A stretch of 64,000 nucleotides of DNA, from assembly GCA_965263045.1 (NCBI GenBank), contig CBDHGK010000041.1, positions 3,906,001 to 3,970,000 of the forward strand. The letters are read 5' to 3'. Below are positions 18,799-28,142 of this stretch, piece after piece. Each line of letters opens with the position of its first letter. Within the stretch, counting starts at the first letter, position 1. The position numbers and the translations under genes were made by a program. This DNA is from G963664115 sp965263045. Its GTDB lineage: Bacteria; Acidobacteriota; Terriglobia; 20CM-2-55-15. Under the pieces are notes generated by a model. That model saw only the letters and a program-made list of their open reading frames with translations. It was not told the DNA's origin and ran no database searches.

Positions 18799-19242
18799 CA
18801 TTTCAAGTGCTCGAACTGTGAACTGGAACTGGAAATTCCACCTTCGGATGCCCTGGCCCTCGCCTGCCCCGCATGCGGCCACAACAGCGATCTTCGGCTC
18901 TCCGAGTCGCTTGCGGCTGGGCGGATGGTCGATCAGTGCGCGCTCTGCGGACACGATAACCTCTATGTTCAGAAGGATTTCAACCGGGCGTTGGGGATTT
19001 CGATCGTCGTCGTCGGCGTGGGGTTGAGCATCATCCTGTTTGCCCGATCGAACGCCGTTTACGCGATGCTGGCGTTGATCGGAACCGCCGTAGTGGACGC
19101 TCTGATCTATTTCCTGGTGGGTGATGTGGTGGTTTGTTATGCCTGTCACACGATCTACCGGGGCTTTGAACGAAATCCAGATCATGCGCCGTTCAATCTG
19201 GAAATGCTCGAGCGATACGGCGGGCAGGCTCCGAGGAGATGA
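18784..19242 (+). CDS. Zinc-ribbon membrane protein of unknown function
   Basis: A 152-residue protein with four CxxC pairs: CSNC and CPAC in the N-terminal ribbon, CALC in the middle and CYAC near the C-terminus, suggesting two zinc ribbons. Two hydrophobic helices (about residues 75-92 and 96-116) separate the ribbons. A much longer open frame extends upstream through the divergent gene but lacks features; the ATG at 18784 gives the natural start MGQIIHFKCSNCELELE. The start overlaps that of the divergent coiled-coil protein gene. Function unknown. Confidence 0.72.
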   Translation: MGQIIHFKCSNCELELEIPPSDALALACPACGHNSDLRLSESLAAGRMVDQCALCGHDNLYVQKDFNRALGISIVVVGVGLSIILFARSNAVYAMLALIGTAVVDALIYFLVGDVVVCYACHTIYRGFERNPDHAPFNLEMLERYGGQAPRR

Positions 19243-19459
19243 TGGCGCCTGGACCGAGCGCTTGTCGCTGCCGATGCGCAGCGCCTGTCGCCGCTAATGA
19301 ATGCAGTGCCGGTCGCTCCCGGATCCGGCCAGTCCGACGACGCGGAAAAATCGATTTGTCAACCTTTTAAGGCGCACGGCCAAGCTTGAAAAGCGTGCCT
19401 CTTATGGGATAAGGTGCCCCTTAATCAGCCGGGCCAGCAATGCAGTCGGGAGATCGGGT

Positions 19460-20482
19460 ATGACCGTGAAAACCACTAAATCTCAATCGGCCGTCGGAGA
19501 GAGCACGCCTTCCCACCTACCCAGCACCCAGCCGCTCACCGACATGCTCTATTACATGAAGTTGACCCGCGAGCTCGAGGACAGAATCGAGAAGAAACTC
19601 TATCGTCAGGGGAAGATCCTCGGTGGCGTCTATGTGGGCCGCGGCCAGGAGGCGATCACCGTTGGCTCCTGCATCGATCTTCTGGACGATGACGTGGTGA
19701 GCGTTTCTCACCGGGACATGGCCGCCTTTCTGATGCGGGGAATGACCGCTCGCGAAATCCTGGCGCAGTACATGGGCCGAAAGACCGGGCCGACCCAGGG
19801 CAAGGACGGCAATATGCACATGGGCTCGCTTGAGCACAACCTCATTGCTTTTGTCAGCATGCTCGGCGACAGCGTGCCCGTAGCGACCGGCATTGGGTTG
19901 TCTTTCAAACTCCGCAGAATGAAGGACGTTGTCCTGTGTTTTTTCGGCGACGGGGCAACCAGTCGCGGCGATTGGCACGAAGGCGTCAACATGGCAACGG
20001 TCATGAAGTGTCCGGTCGTCTTCGTCTGCAACAACAATCAATACGCTTACTCGACACCGTTGGACCGTCAAATGGCTGTGGAACATGTGGCCGACCGGGC
20101 CAGCGCATACGATATGCCGGGCGAGATCGTTGACGGCAATGACGTTGTCGCGGTTCGAAAATCCGTTACCGAGGCGATCGGGCGCGCCCGAAACGGCGAG
20201 GGACCGAGCCTGGTGGAGTGCAAGAGCTTCCGCATGACGGGTCATTCGGCGCACGACAACGCCAGCTATGTCCCGACAGAGCTTTTCGAAGATTGGGAAA
20301 AGCGAGATCCGATCCAGAGGTTCGAAGCCTTTCTGACCGAACAGGGGGTGCTGGACGCCGAGGACATCGGGCAGCTCAGTGACCGTGTGATCGGCGAAAT
20401 CGACGAAGCGGTTGCTCTGGCGGAGCAAGATCCGTACCCGAACCCGGAAGATTGCCTGACAAACGTGTACTACGAGGGCTAG
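19460..20482 (+). CDS. pdhA: 2-oxoacid dehydrogenase E1 component, alpha subunit
   Basis: A 340-residue thiamine diphosphate enzyme subunit. The TPP/Mg2+ motif GDGATSRGDWHEGVNMA ... NNNQYAYS is intact, as are the family segments YVGRGQEAITVGS and GRKTGPTQGKDGNMHMGS. With E1-beta it decarboxylates a 2-oxoacid and passes the acyl group to the E2 lipoyl domain. Pyruvate is the likeliest substrate, but branched-chain 2-oxoacids cannot be excluded. The ATG at 19460 follows GGGAGATCGGGT; the frame is open for 53 more codons upstream without family similarity. It is the first of three consecutive complex genes. A weak promoter-like TTGAAA/GATAAG pair lies near 19389-19416. Confidence 0.93.
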   Translation: MTVKTTKSQSAVGESTPSHLPSTQPLTDMLYYMKLTRELEDRIEKKLYRQGKILGGVYVGRGQEAITVGSCIDLLDDDVVSVSHRDMAAFLMRGMTAREILAQYMGRKTGPTQGKDGNMHMGSLEHNLIAFVSMLGDSVPVATGIGLSFKLRRMKDVVLCFFGDGATSRGDWHEGVNMATVMKCPVVFVCNNNQYAYSTPLDRQMAVEHVADRASAYDMPGEIVDGNDVVAVRKSVTEAIGRARNGEGPSLVECKSFRMTGHSAHDNASYVPTELFEDWEKRDPIQRFEAFLTEQGVLDAEDIGQLSDRVIGEIDEAVALAEQDPYPNPEDCLTNVYYEG

Positions 20483-20488
20483 CGGGGA

Positions 20489-21463
20489 GTGGGCACAACA
20501 ACCTACGTCGAAGCGATCCGGCAGGGCATCTGGGAAGAGATGGCCCGCGATGAGAGCGTTTTCGTTCTGGGTGAGGACGTGGGGGCCTATGGGGGCGCGT
20601 TCAAGGTAACCGCCGGGCTGCTGGACGAATTTGGCGAAGACAGAGTCATCGATACCCCGATTTCGGAATCGGCCATTGTTGGCGCAGCCATCGGAGCAGC
20701 GATGATGGGCATGCGGCCGATCGCCGAAATGCAGTTCGCCGACTTTATTTCGTGCGCGTTCGACCAGATCACGAACTTCGCCGCGAAATGCCGCTACCGA
20801 TGGAGTGCCGGGGTGCCGATTGTGGTGCGTGGACCCAGCGGAGGCGGGGTTCATGGTGGACCGTTCCACTCGCAGAACCCGGAAATGTACTTCGTTCACA
20901 CTCCGGGCCTGAAAGTCGTCTGTCCAGCTACAGCTTACGACGCCAAGGGGCTGATGAAGGCGGCGATCCGGGATCCGGATCCGGTCCTATTCTTCGAACA
21001 CAAGTTCCTGTACCGACGAATCAAAGCTGAACTGCCGGCAGATGACTATGTCGTACCGATCGGCAAGGCTGCGATTCGACGGAACGGATCCGATGTTTCC
21101 GTGATTACCTACGGCGCCATGGTGTTCGTCGCCCTGGACGCCGCCCGGGAATTGGAAAAAGAAGGCATCGACGTCGAGGTCGTGGATTTACGTTCGCTGC
21201 TGCCGTATGACAAAGAGACCGTCCTCGAGTCCGTCAAGAGAACGAACAAAGTCATCCTGCTCCACGAGGACACGCGGACTGGAGGGTTTGCCGGTGAACT
21301 CGCGGCCACAATCTCCGAAGAAGCGTTCGACCATCTGGATGGACCGATCCGTCGGATCACCGCTCCCGACACACCCGTACCCTACAGTCCGCCTCTGGAG
21401 GAGTTCTTCCTGCCCAAAGTGTCCGATATCGTTCGGATTGCCCGGGAACTGAACGCGTACTAG
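20489..21463 (+). CDS. pdhB: 2-oxoacid dehydrogenase E1 component, beta subunit
   Basis: A 324-residue subunit with family blocks VFVLGEDVGAYGGAFKVTAG, DTPISESAIVGAAIGAAM and the C-terminal VILLHEDTRTGGFAGELAA. It partners with the alpha subunit; the acidic residue in ISESAIVG helps activate the TPP cofactor in the family. Translation appears to start at GTG (20489), six bases after the alpha-subunit stop, with only a weak ribosome-binding site, so coupling to the upstream gene is likely. No other in-frame start is close. Confidence 0.92.
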   Translation: MGTTTYVEAIRQGIWEEMARDESVFVLGEDVGAYGGAFKVTAGLLDEFGEDRVIDTPISESAIVGAAIGAAMMGMRPIAEMQFADFISCAFDQITNFAAKCRYRWSAGVPIVVRGPSGGGVHGGPFHSQNPEMYFVHTPGLKVVCPATAYDAKGLMKAAIRDPDPVLFFEHKFLYRRIKAELPADDYVVPIGKAAIRRNGSDVSVITYGAMVFVALDAARELEKEGIDVEVVDLRSLLPYDKETVLESVKRTNKVILLHEDTRTGGFAGELAATISEEAFDHLDGPIRRITAPDTPVPYSPPLEEFFLPKVSDIVRIARELNAY

Positions 21464-21501
21464 CCACCCGGCCGTTCCCGGGGACCGAGGATCTGGATTT
21501 C

Positions 21502-22689
21502 ATGTCTGAAACTAAGGTAATCATGCCCCAGATGGGCGAAAGCATCTTCGAAGGCACACTGACGAGGTGGCTTAAAAAAGCCGGCGATACGATCGCGCGC
21601 GACGAACCCCTTTTCGAAATATCAACCGACAAGATCGACTCGGAAATTCCATCCCCGGCCGCAGGCACGCTCAAAGAGATCCTCATCGCAGAAGGCGAAA
21701 CCGTCGAAATCAACACCGTCGTCGCACTGATCACAAGCGCAGGACGTGAGGCCGTCTCTGGCCCGGAAGAAGTGCACCCGGCCCGTGACGGCGGAACCAC
21801 CGCGGAGATCTCACTCCCTGCCGCGTCGAAACCTCAGGGGACAACCAATGTCCCATCGTCCCCGATGGTCCGCAGGATGGCCCGGGATCACGGTATCGAC
21901 CTTGCCGAATTTGCCGGCAAAGGCACCGGCGAAGGCGGACGCATTACGAAGCGCGACATCCAGAGCTACATCGAGCAACGCGAGGAAGAGAAAGCGCCGG
22001 CCACCGAAGGCGCCGGCGAGCGCGTACCCATGACGGCGATGCGGAAATCCATCGCCGAACACATGACGGCGAGCAGACGCACCTCAGCTCACGTAGCCAC
22101 AGTTTTCGAGGTCGACTGCTCCGCTGTTTTGAATGCCAGAAAGGAGCTGAAGCCCGAGTTTCAACGATCGGGCGTCGATCTGACGGTAACGCCATTCTTC
22201 ATCCAGGCGGTTGCCCGGGCGATCCGCAAGTTCCCGATTATCAATGCGTCCGTCGACGGAGACGACGTCGTATTCAAGACGGCGATCAACGTCGGAATCG
22301 CTGTTGCACTGGAAGGTGGCTTGATCGTTCCGGTGATCCGCAAGGCCGACGAATTGAATCTGCTCGACCTGGCGCGGGCAACCGCAGACCTGGGCGAGCG
22401 CGCACGCACGAAAAAACTGCTACCGGACGAGGTTCAGGGAGGCACGTTCACCATCACGAATCCAGGCAACTTCGGCGGGATGTTTGGAATCCCCATTATC
22501 AACCAGCCGCAGGTTGCTATACTGGCAATGGGCGGTATCGAGCGTCGGCCCGTGGTTGTCGACGAAGCGATTGCCGTGCGGCACATGGTGTACCTGGCGC
22601 TGTCGTTCGACCATCGAGTCATTGATGGCGCCGTCGCAGACGGGTTCATGGCCGACATCAAACACACGCTGGAACACTGGAAGTCCTGA
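21502..22689 (+). CDS. Dihydrolipoamide acyltransferase (E2)
   Basis: A 395-residue E2. Residues 1-75 form one lipoyl domain with the modified lysine in STDKIDSEIPSPAAG. The peripheral subunit-binding domain is at about residues 115-155 (SSPMVRRMARDHGIDLAEFA). The catalytic domain ends with SFDHRVIDGAVADGF, containing the active His and Asp. A single lipoyl domain is typical of many acidobacterial and Gram-positive complexes. It is third in the E1-alpha, E1-beta, E2 operon; no E3 gene follows, so dihydrolipoamide dehydrogenase must be supplied from elsewhere. Confidence 0.94.
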   Translation: MSETKVIMPQMGESIFEGTLTRWLKKAGDTIARDEPLFEISTDKIDSEIPSPAAGTLKEILIAEGETVEINTVVALITSAGREAVSGPEEVHPARDGGTTAEISLPAASKPQGTTNVPSSPMVRRMARDHGIDLAEFAGKGTGEGGRITKRDIQSYIEQREEEKAPATEGAGERVPMTAMRKSIAEHMTASRRTSAHVATVFEVDCSAVLNARKELKPEFQRSGVDLTVTPFFIQAVARAIRKFPIINASVDGDDVVFKTAINVGIAVALEGGLIVPVIRKADELNLLDLARATADLGERARTKKLLPDEVQGGTFTITNPGNFGGMFGIPIINQPQVAILAMGGIERRPVVVDEAIAVRHMVYLALSFDHRVIDGAVADGFMADIKHTLEHWKS

Positions 22690-22698
22690 AAGACACCG

Positions 22699-23670
22699 AT
22701 GAGAGCGCGCCTGGAGCGCTCTAGCCACATGAGGGAACATCTCAGAAAACGGGGCGAGATTCGCACGATTGCGCGGGCCATTCTGGATACCTACGGCAGG
22801 CTGGAACCAAAGCTCCAGCATCTGGACGTTGTCCCCCTCCCGGATAAATCGTCGGTCATCCAAATTCTTGATGACATCCTTGAAGTCGTTTATCCCGGAT
22901 ATCACGGTGAAAAACATCTCGAAGCCTCGAACATCGACTACCACATCGGGGACCTGCTGGATTCGATATACACCCGCCTGACCGAAGAGATTTACCGCAG
23001 CGTGCGGCCCGCGTGCGAACTCTCCCAAGATCTCTGCACACACTGCGCTGCCATCGCCGAGGACCAGGCGCTGGACCTTCTCGGGAGACTCCCAGACCTG
23101 CGGAGACAGCTCGCCGACGACGTACAGGCGGCTTTTGATGGCGATCCGGCAGCGAAAAGCACGGATGAAGTCATCTTTGCATACCCGGCGATCTATGCCA
23201 TCAGCGTCTACCGCTTGTCCCATGAACTCGCCCGGATCGGAGTCCCGCTGCTACCCCGAATCATGACCGAATACGCGCATTCGCGGACCGGTATCGATAT
23301 TCATCCGGGCGCCACGGTGGGCAAGGGATTCTTTATCGACCATGGCACTGGTGTCGTCATCGGTGAAACGACCGTGATCGGCAACGGTGTCAAGATTTAT
23401 CAGGGTGTCACAATCGGCGCCTTGAGCTTTCCAAAAGATGAAGAGGGACAGATCGTACGGGGTCGAAAGCGGCACCCGACGATCGAAGATGACGTGGTGA
23501 TCTACGCCGGCGCCACGATCCTGGGCGGCGACACCATCATCGGCAAAGGCTCCATCATCGGTGGCAACGTCTGGCTGACCCGCTCGGTCCCGCCCCACAC
23601 CCGGGTGATCATCTCTGAACCCGAACTGGTGATTGATTCGAAGTCACAGGTTAAGAGTGAACAGGGGTAG
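22699..23670 (+). CDS. cysE: Serine O-acetyltransferase
   Basis: A 323-residue enzyme that makes O-acetylserine for cysteine synthesis. The N-terminal helical domain is followed by DEVIFAYPAIYAISVYRLSH, then the hexapeptide-repeat left-handed beta helix with GIDIHPGATVGKGFFIDHGT and GVVIGETTVIGNGV, in which the catalytic His-Asp pair lies. The extended loop GALSFPKDEEGQIVRGRKRH separates coils, as in the longer EpsC-like serine acetyltransferases. It lies 9 bases after the E2 stop, so it may be co-transcribed. No cysK lies next to it. Confidence 0.92.
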   Translation: MRARLERSSHMREHLRKRGEIRTIARAILDTYGRLEPKLQHLDVVPLPDKSSVIQILDDILEVVYPGYHGEKHLEASNIDYHIGDLLDSIYTRLTEEIYRSVRPACELSQDLCTHCAAIAEDQALDLLGRLPDLRRQLADDVQAAFDGDPAAKSTDEVIFAYPAIYAISVYRLSHELARIGVPLLPRIMTEYAHSRTGIDIHPGATVGKGFFIDHGTGVVIGETTVIGNGVKIYQGVTIGALSFPKDEEGQIVRGRKRHPTIEDDVVIYAGATILGGDTIIGKGSIIGGNVWLTRSVPPHTRVIISEPELVIDSKSQVKSEQG

Positions 23671-23845
23671 GACTGAAGGTCGGCACAAGACGTGTGGTGC
23701 GCTCTTGGCTCACCATTCTCAGGATCAGGATTTCGCTCGGTCGTTCATTCGGACATCCTGTCCGAACGACCGGCGACACTCGCCATCTTCCTGATGGCGA
23801 GTTCAATGGGGACGAGCGGAACGTTGAAAAAGTTCTTAGACAAGA

Positions 23846-23920
23846 CCCGCACCGGTCCGACGGTGCGGGTGAACAACGAGGCGGAGCCGAGGCGTTAGAG
23901 TAGTCAGATGATCGGATAGG
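23846..23920. repeat. Dispersed 75-base repeat, copy A
   Basis: This stretch starts CCCGCACCGG, passes through GTGAACAACGAGGCGGAGCC and ends near GATGATCGGATA. It matches copy B at 28214-28289 almost base for base. It contains a short palindrome centred on the CCCGCACC/GGTGCGGG arms. Unlike copy B it lacks the matching upstream arm. The remainder of the 23671-23992 gap holds no recognisable gene. Confidence 0.75.
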
Positions 23921-23992
23921 TCTCGAACGAAATTACCAGACGATGAGCTTCCGTCTCCCGCCACCAGATCCCATCCCCCACCTCTTCCCTCC

Positions 23993-25915
23993 CTAATCCC
24001 TCAAATATATTTCAGCTCCAGCCTCACGGAACTCCTCGCTCTTCTGCTCCATACCCTTCTTAAGCGCTTCACTTTCTTCGAGCTCAAGGCTGGCGGCGAA
24101 GTCGCGGACATCCTGGGTAATCTTCATCGAACAGAATTGAGGGCCGCACATGCTGCAGAAATGGGCCAGCTTAGCGCCGTCCTGCGGCAGGGTCGCATCG
24201 TGAAAGTCGCGGGAGGTGGTGGGGTCCAGGCTCAAATGGAACTGATCGTCCCAGCGGAACTGGAACCGCGCCTTGCTCAGAGCGTTATCGCGCTCCTGGG
24301 CTCCGGGATGCCCTTTCGCAAGGTCGGCGGCATGCGCAGCGATCTTGTAGGCAATCACGCCGTCCTTGACGTCCTTCCGGTCGGGGAGTCCCAGATGCTC
24401 TTTAGGGGTGACGTAGCAGAGCATCGCGGTTCCGTACCAACCGATCATCGCCGCACCAATCGCGCTGGTAATGTGGTCGTAGCCCGGCGCCACGTCCGTC
24501 GTTAGGGGACCGAGCGTGTAGAAGGGGGCCTCATGGGTCAGCTCCAGTTGCAGGTCCATGTTTTCTTTGATCAAATGCATCGGAACGTGACCCGGCCCTT
24601 CGATCATCACCTGGCAATCCTTCTCCCAGGCGATCTGAGTGAGCTCACCGAGAGTCTTCAACTCGCCCAGCTGCGCATCGTCGTTGGCATCCGCAATCGA
24701 TCCCGGTCGCAACCCGTCTCCCAGGCTGAAGGACACGTCGTAGGCCTGCATGATTTCGCAAATCTCTTCGAAGCGGGTGTATAGGAAGTTTTCTTCGTGG
24801 TGGGCGAGGCACCACTTGGCGAGAATGGACCCTCCCCGGCTGACGATTCCGGTCATGCGTTTGGCTGTCCATGGTATGTAGCGGAGCAGGACGCCTGCGT
24901 GGATCGTAAAGTAATCGACTCCCTGCTCAGCCTGCTCGATCAGGGTATCGCGATAACTTTCCCACGTCAGGTCTTCGGGCCGTCCACCCACCTTTTCGAG
25001 CGCCTGGTAAATAGGTACCGTACCGATTGGAACCGGTGAGTTCCTCAGGATCCACTCGCGAGTCGCGTGGATATTCCGACCCGTCGACAGGTCCATCACG
25101 GTGTCCGCACCCCAGGTGACGGACCACTGCATCTTTTCAACTTCTTCCTCAATCGAGCTTGCAACGGCGCTGTTTCCGATGTTGGAGTTGATCTTCACCA
25201 GGAAATTACGCCCGATAATCATCGGCTCGGCTTCGGGGTGATTGATGTTCGAGGGAATAATCGCCCGTCCACGGGCAATTTCGTCCCGCACGAATTCCGG
25301 AGTGATAAATTCGGGTATCGCCGCACCGAACGATTCGCCGCGATGCTGGTGGGCCAGCTGGGTACGATCGGCATCCGAGCTGGAGAAAGCGGCTTCGCGC
25401 CCAAGGTTTTCACGAATTGCGACGTATTCCATTTCAGGCGTGACCATTCCGGCTCTTGCGTAGTGCATCTGGGTAACGGCCGAGCCCCGCGTCGCGCGCC
25501 GCGGGCGTCTCCTCAAGCCTGGATACAGTTCCAGGCGGGAGATCCCGGGTTTGTCCTCCGCCAGATCGCGGTGCTTTTCGCTGATATAACCATCGTCTTC
25601 GGGTCGAACCGGGCGGCCGCCATATTCCTCGGTGTCACCGCGATTCCGTATCCAATCCGTCCGCAGAGCCGGCAACCCCTGCCTGGGATCACACTTGATG
25701 TCGGGGTCGCCCCACGGCCCCCGGGTGTCGTAGACGCGAATGTCAGCATTCGATTCCCGACGGCCATCTTCCAGCGCGGTATCGGTCAACTCGACGACTC
25801 GAAACGGCACCCGAACGTCGTCGTGAATCTTTCCCGCTACATAGGCTCGATGGCTGCTTGGAAACGATGTGTCGAGACTGGCGGAATTATCTTCGAAAGG
25901 TTTTGCGGAACTCAT
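23993..25915 (-). CDS. thiC: Phosphomethylpyrimidine synthase
   Basis: A 640-residue radical SAM enzyme that converts aminoimidazole ribotide to the hydroxymethylpyrimidine phosphate of thiamine. Segments such as MHYARAGMVTPEMEYVAIRE, YFTIHAGVLLRYIPW, MIEGPGHVPMHLI and the C-terminal cluster motif CSMCGPQFCSM (C-x2-C-x4-C) are all intact. The length is full size and an N-terminal ThiC-associated domain is present. The gene follows a TPP riboswitch in its 5' leader, so it should be repressed when thiamine diphosphate is plentiful. Confidence 0.97.
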   Translation of the reverse strand: MSSAKPFEDNSASLDTSFPSSHRAYVAGKIHDDVRVPFRVVELTDTALEDGRRESNADIRVYDTRGPWGDPDIKCDPRQGLPALRTDWIRNRGDTEEYGGRPVRPEDDGYISEKHRDLAEDKPGISRLELYPGLRRRPRRATRGSAVTQMHYARAGMVTPEMEYVAIRENLGREAAFSSSDADRTQLAHQHRGESFGAAIPEFITPEFVRDEIARGRAIIPSNINHPEAEPMIIGRNFLVKINSNIGNSAVASSIEEEVEKMQWSVTWGADTVMDLSTGRNIHATREWILRNSPVPIGTVPIYQALEKVGGRPEDLTWESYRDTLIEQAEQGVDYFTIHAGVLLRYIPWTAKRMTGIVSRGGSILAKWCLAHHEENFLYTRFEEICEIMQAYDVSFSLGDGLRPGSIADANDDAQLGELKTLGELTQIAWEKDCQVMIEGPGHVPMHLIKENMDLQLELTHEAPFYTLGPLTTDVAPGYDHITSAIGAAMIGWYGTAMLCYVTPKEHLGLPDRKDVKDGVIAYKIAAHAADLAKGHPGAQERDNALSKARFQFRWDDQFHLSLDPTTSRDFHDATLPQDGAKLAHFCSMCGPQFCSMKITQDVRDFAASLELEESEALKKGMEQKSEEFREAGAEIYLRD

Positions 25916-25923
25916 GATTATTC

Positions 25924-26062
25924 TCCCTCCGTCGGCATTACCCGAATCAGGTGGCGCCCGCGTGTGGATGCGGGACTAGGGTCGACCTCCCGCGAACCGG
26001 CGGTAGGGTCCTCTCAGCCTCTTCCCGAATTCCATCAGGAATCCGGTCGCGGCTCCCCTGGG
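25924..26062 (-). promoter_or_regulatory. TPP riboswitch upstream of thiC
   Basis: Read on the minus strand, this leader has the hallmarks of the thi-box: GGGGAGCC at the 5' side, GGCTGAGAGGACCC in the pyrimidine-sensing arm, and CACCTGATTCGGGTAATGCC then GACGGAGGGAG in the pyrophosphate-sensing arm, ending a few bases from the thiC start. The GGAGGGAG at the 3' side also serves as the ribosome-binding site, which suggests control of translation initiation. No terminator follows it. Confidence 0.95.
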
Positions 26063-26142
26063 TTTGCAGAAATACGCATGACGATGATTGCCCGAATCGG
26101 CCACAAACACAAGAATGCTCTTCGGCTGACCCTACAAAAAGG

Positions 26143-26176
26143 AAGGCCCCATCGCAAGCCTGGCGATGGGGCCTTT
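26143..26176 (-). terminator. Intrinsic terminator after the HesB/IscA gene
   Basis: A 12-13 bp GC-rich hairpin (arms GGCCCCATCGC and GCGATGGGGCC) with a short loop. On the minus strand it is followed by TTCCTTTTTG. It separates the HesB/IscA gene from the thiC leader. Confidence 0.85.
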
Positions 26177-26252
26177 CAAACTACTCTTTAGAAGTCCGCA
26201 GCCACGGTCAACAGGGATTAGTGGACCGCGGCACCCAAATCGGGACCCGGGC

Positions 26253-26600
26253 CTAGGTGCTGAATGACTCGCCGCAACCGCAGGTACCTGTAGCATTCGG
26301 GTTATTAAACTTGAAACCGGCGCCATGGAGACCATCGACATAGTCCACTTCCGCTCCGGCCACCTGGAGCATGCTCGCGCGGTCGACAAATACTTTCAGA
26401 CCGTCGAATTCCAGCACCTCATCCTTGTCTTTGTCCCAGGTCTTGTCGAAACCCATCCGGTAGGAATAACCGGAACATCCGCCACCGACGACCTGTATTC
26501 GCAATCCGGCAAATATCTCGCTCTGTTCGGCCAGTATCTCTTTTACCTTCTCTGCCGCGTTCTTCGTCATGGTGATTGTCGTCGACTCAGTTACTGCCAT
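26253..26600 (-). CDS. HesB/IscA-family iron-sulfur cluster assembly protein
   Basis: A 115-residue A-type carrier. The three conserved cysteines are present: one in VVGGGCSGYSYRM and two in GTCGCGESFST. Such proteins accept Fe-S clusters from the scaffold and deliver them to apoproteins in the cytoplasm. ErpA and IscA types cannot be told apart reliably by eye; the length and GxCGCGxSF end fit ErpA. It precedes thiC, itself an Fe-S enzyme, but a terminator separates them. A MIP18-type Fe-S factor lies about 1 kb away on the other strand. Confidence 0.92.
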   Translation of the reverse strand: MAVTESTTITMTKNAAEKVKEILAEQSEIFAGLRIQVVGGGCSGYSYRMGFDKTWDKDKDEVLEFDGLKVFVDRASMLQVAGAEVDYVDGLHGAGFKFNNPNATGTCGCGESFST

Positions 26601-26691
26601 TGTGGTCCTCCTCTTTGTCGATCAAGTGGTCTTTCAACTCGCGGGAGCTTTTCGATCTATCAACCCTCAGGCGCTTTCAAGGAGTGGCGGT

Positions 26692-27195
26692 CTACTCCGC
26701 GCCGGAACGAGTACCCATTACCTGTAGTCGAATGAACCTCTCGCGGGGGCCGTCGAGTTCACCCATCATCACGCTTTGCCACTCTCCCAGAATGAGATCG
26801 CCGTCGGCGACAGGCAGAGTGACGTGGGTTCCCAGCATCAGCGTTCGCAAATGTGAATCCGCATTGCTACGGTCGCAGTCTGACCACTCCGGATCGTTGT
26901 GCCTGTAATACGCCCCACGGCTGATCAGGTTTTCCAGATGAGTCTCAATATCGAACAGCAAGGCGTCCTGCCACTCGTTCACGAAAACCGCACAGGTGGT
27001 ATGCATCGAAGCAATCATTAACTGGCCGACTTCAACTCCCGATGTTCTGACGAAATCTCGCATCTGTTGTGTCAGATTGTGGAGTTCTATCCGATCCTCA
27101 GTGTCGAACTTGAACGTAGTACTGACGACGCTGTATGGCCCTGAAGCAACTACGATGGCGGGCTCGCCTAGCTCTTTCGCGGAGACGGAAGCCAT
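26692..27195 (-). CDS. YjbQ/UPF0047 family protein
   Basis: A 167-residue protein of the YjbQ (UPF0047) family, recognised by LMIASMHTTCAVFVNEWQD, the histidine segment YYRHNDPEWSDCDR, SHLRTLMLGTHVTLPV and LGEWQSVMMGELDGPRER. E. coli YjbQ has weak thiamine-phosphate synthase activity, so its position close to thiC is suggestive, though the physiological role of the family is not settled. The probable ATG at 27195 lacks a strong ribosome-binding site. Confidence 0.9.
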   Translation of the reverse strand: MASVSAKELGEPAIVVASGPYSVVSTTFKFDTEDRIELHNLTQQMRDFVRTSGVEVGQLMIASMHTTCAVFVNEWQDALLFDIETHLENLISRGAYYRHNDPEWSDCDRSNADSHLRTLMLGTHVTLPVADGDLILGEWQSVMMGELDGPRERFIRLQVMGTRSGAE

Positions 27196-27527
27196 ATGTC
27201 TTAAACCCCTTGTCGTAAGGTCTCAGTGACGCACGTGCCTGTGTGAATCACCCAATTCCTGCTCAGCGTAGCGGCCTATTATAGCAAACTTCTGGGACCT
27301 CCGTGTGACTCACCGGAGCCCAATTCCCGGCCCAATGACTCGCCCCACGGCCTCCAACGTCAACGCATCGTCCCGCTTGAACTCGCGAACGTTCCTGCCC
27401 CGTCATGAGACGACCCCAGTGTCGTCGATACGACCCAGTCGCCCCGTTTTTGGAAAGAGTGCGAGACGAGCGGGCTTTCACTTTGCAATACTCCGATTGG
27501 CCGAATCGGGTGCCAAGACGGGCGGCG

Positions 27528-27556
27528 TTGACAACTTCCCGTCGATTCTGTAACAG
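27528..27556 (+). promoter_or_regulatory. Probable sigma-70 promoter of the MIP18-type gene
   Basis: TTGACA (27528-27533) and TAACAG (27551-27556) are 17 bases apart. The implied transcript starts near 27563, which rules out the GTG at 27556 as the start codon of the downstream gene and supports the TTG at 27607. The rest of the 27196-27527 gap shows nothing recognised. Confidence 0.6.
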
Positions 27557-27606
27557 TGGTTTCTCCCGGTCGAAATCCTGACAGACCACACGTCAAGGAG
27601 AAGGAC

Positions 27607-28098
27607 TTGCTTTATTACCTACTCATCGCAATACCCATCCTCCTCATCGTTGGACTCATAGTCGCCAACCGAAAGCAGGCGCAGGTCACCGTGCCATCGG
27701 AAGGAGAGCCCGATGTCGACCTGACCTACCAGCCACCGCTGCCGCCTTCGGAAGCCGAACACGAGAATCCGGTCAGTAAGATCCGGGATCCCGCACTCGC
27801 CCAGCTGAGCCCGAAGGAACTCGTGATGGAAGTCCTTAAAGAGTGCTACGACCCGGAAATACCATTGAACATCGTCGACCTCGGATTGATTTACGACGTC
27901 GATCTGCGCAACGACGCACTCAAGGTCACAATGTCGTTGACCGCCCCCGGCTGCCCTTCCAGCGAAACGATCAGTCTTGACATCCAGACCAAACTGAAAG
28001 AAGCCGGTTTTCCCGATCCGAAGATCCAGGTGGTGTGGGAACCCGCGTGGACCGCGGAACGGATTTCTGAGGCAGGACGGAAAGAGTTGGGGATCTAG
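27607..28098 (+). CDS. Membrane-anchored MIP18/DUF59 Fe-S assembly factor
   Basis: A 163-residue protein with an N-terminal membrane helix (LLYYLLIAIPILLIVGLIVA), an acidic linker and a C-terminal MIP18/DUF59 domain. The domain carries the hallmarks DPEIPLNIVDLGLIYDV and LTAPGCPSSETI, with the conserved cysteine in PGCPS. Soluble relatives (SufT, PaaD) help mature Fe-S proteins, so this one may do so at the membrane. The TTG at 27607 is chosen as start because AAGGAGAAGGAC sits directly before it and the promoter hexamer overlaps the earlier GTG. Confidence 0.85.
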   Translation: MLYYLLIAIPILLIVGLIVANRKQAQVTVPSEGEPDVDLTYQPPLPPSEAEHENPVSKIRDPALAQLSPKELVMEVLKECYDPEIPLNIVDLGLIYDVDLRNDALKVTMSLTAPGCPSSETISLDIQTKLKEAGFPDPKIQVVWEPAWTAERISEAGRKELGI

Positions 28099-28142
28099 CT
28101 AGCGGGCCGCGAAGAAGCACGGTCCTTAAGGCTTTCCGCGCT

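Noticed and set aside
17995..19242. 415-residue version of the zinc-ribbon protein
   Set aside because: The extra N-terminal part is antisense to the coiled-coil protein gene and has no protein-like features.
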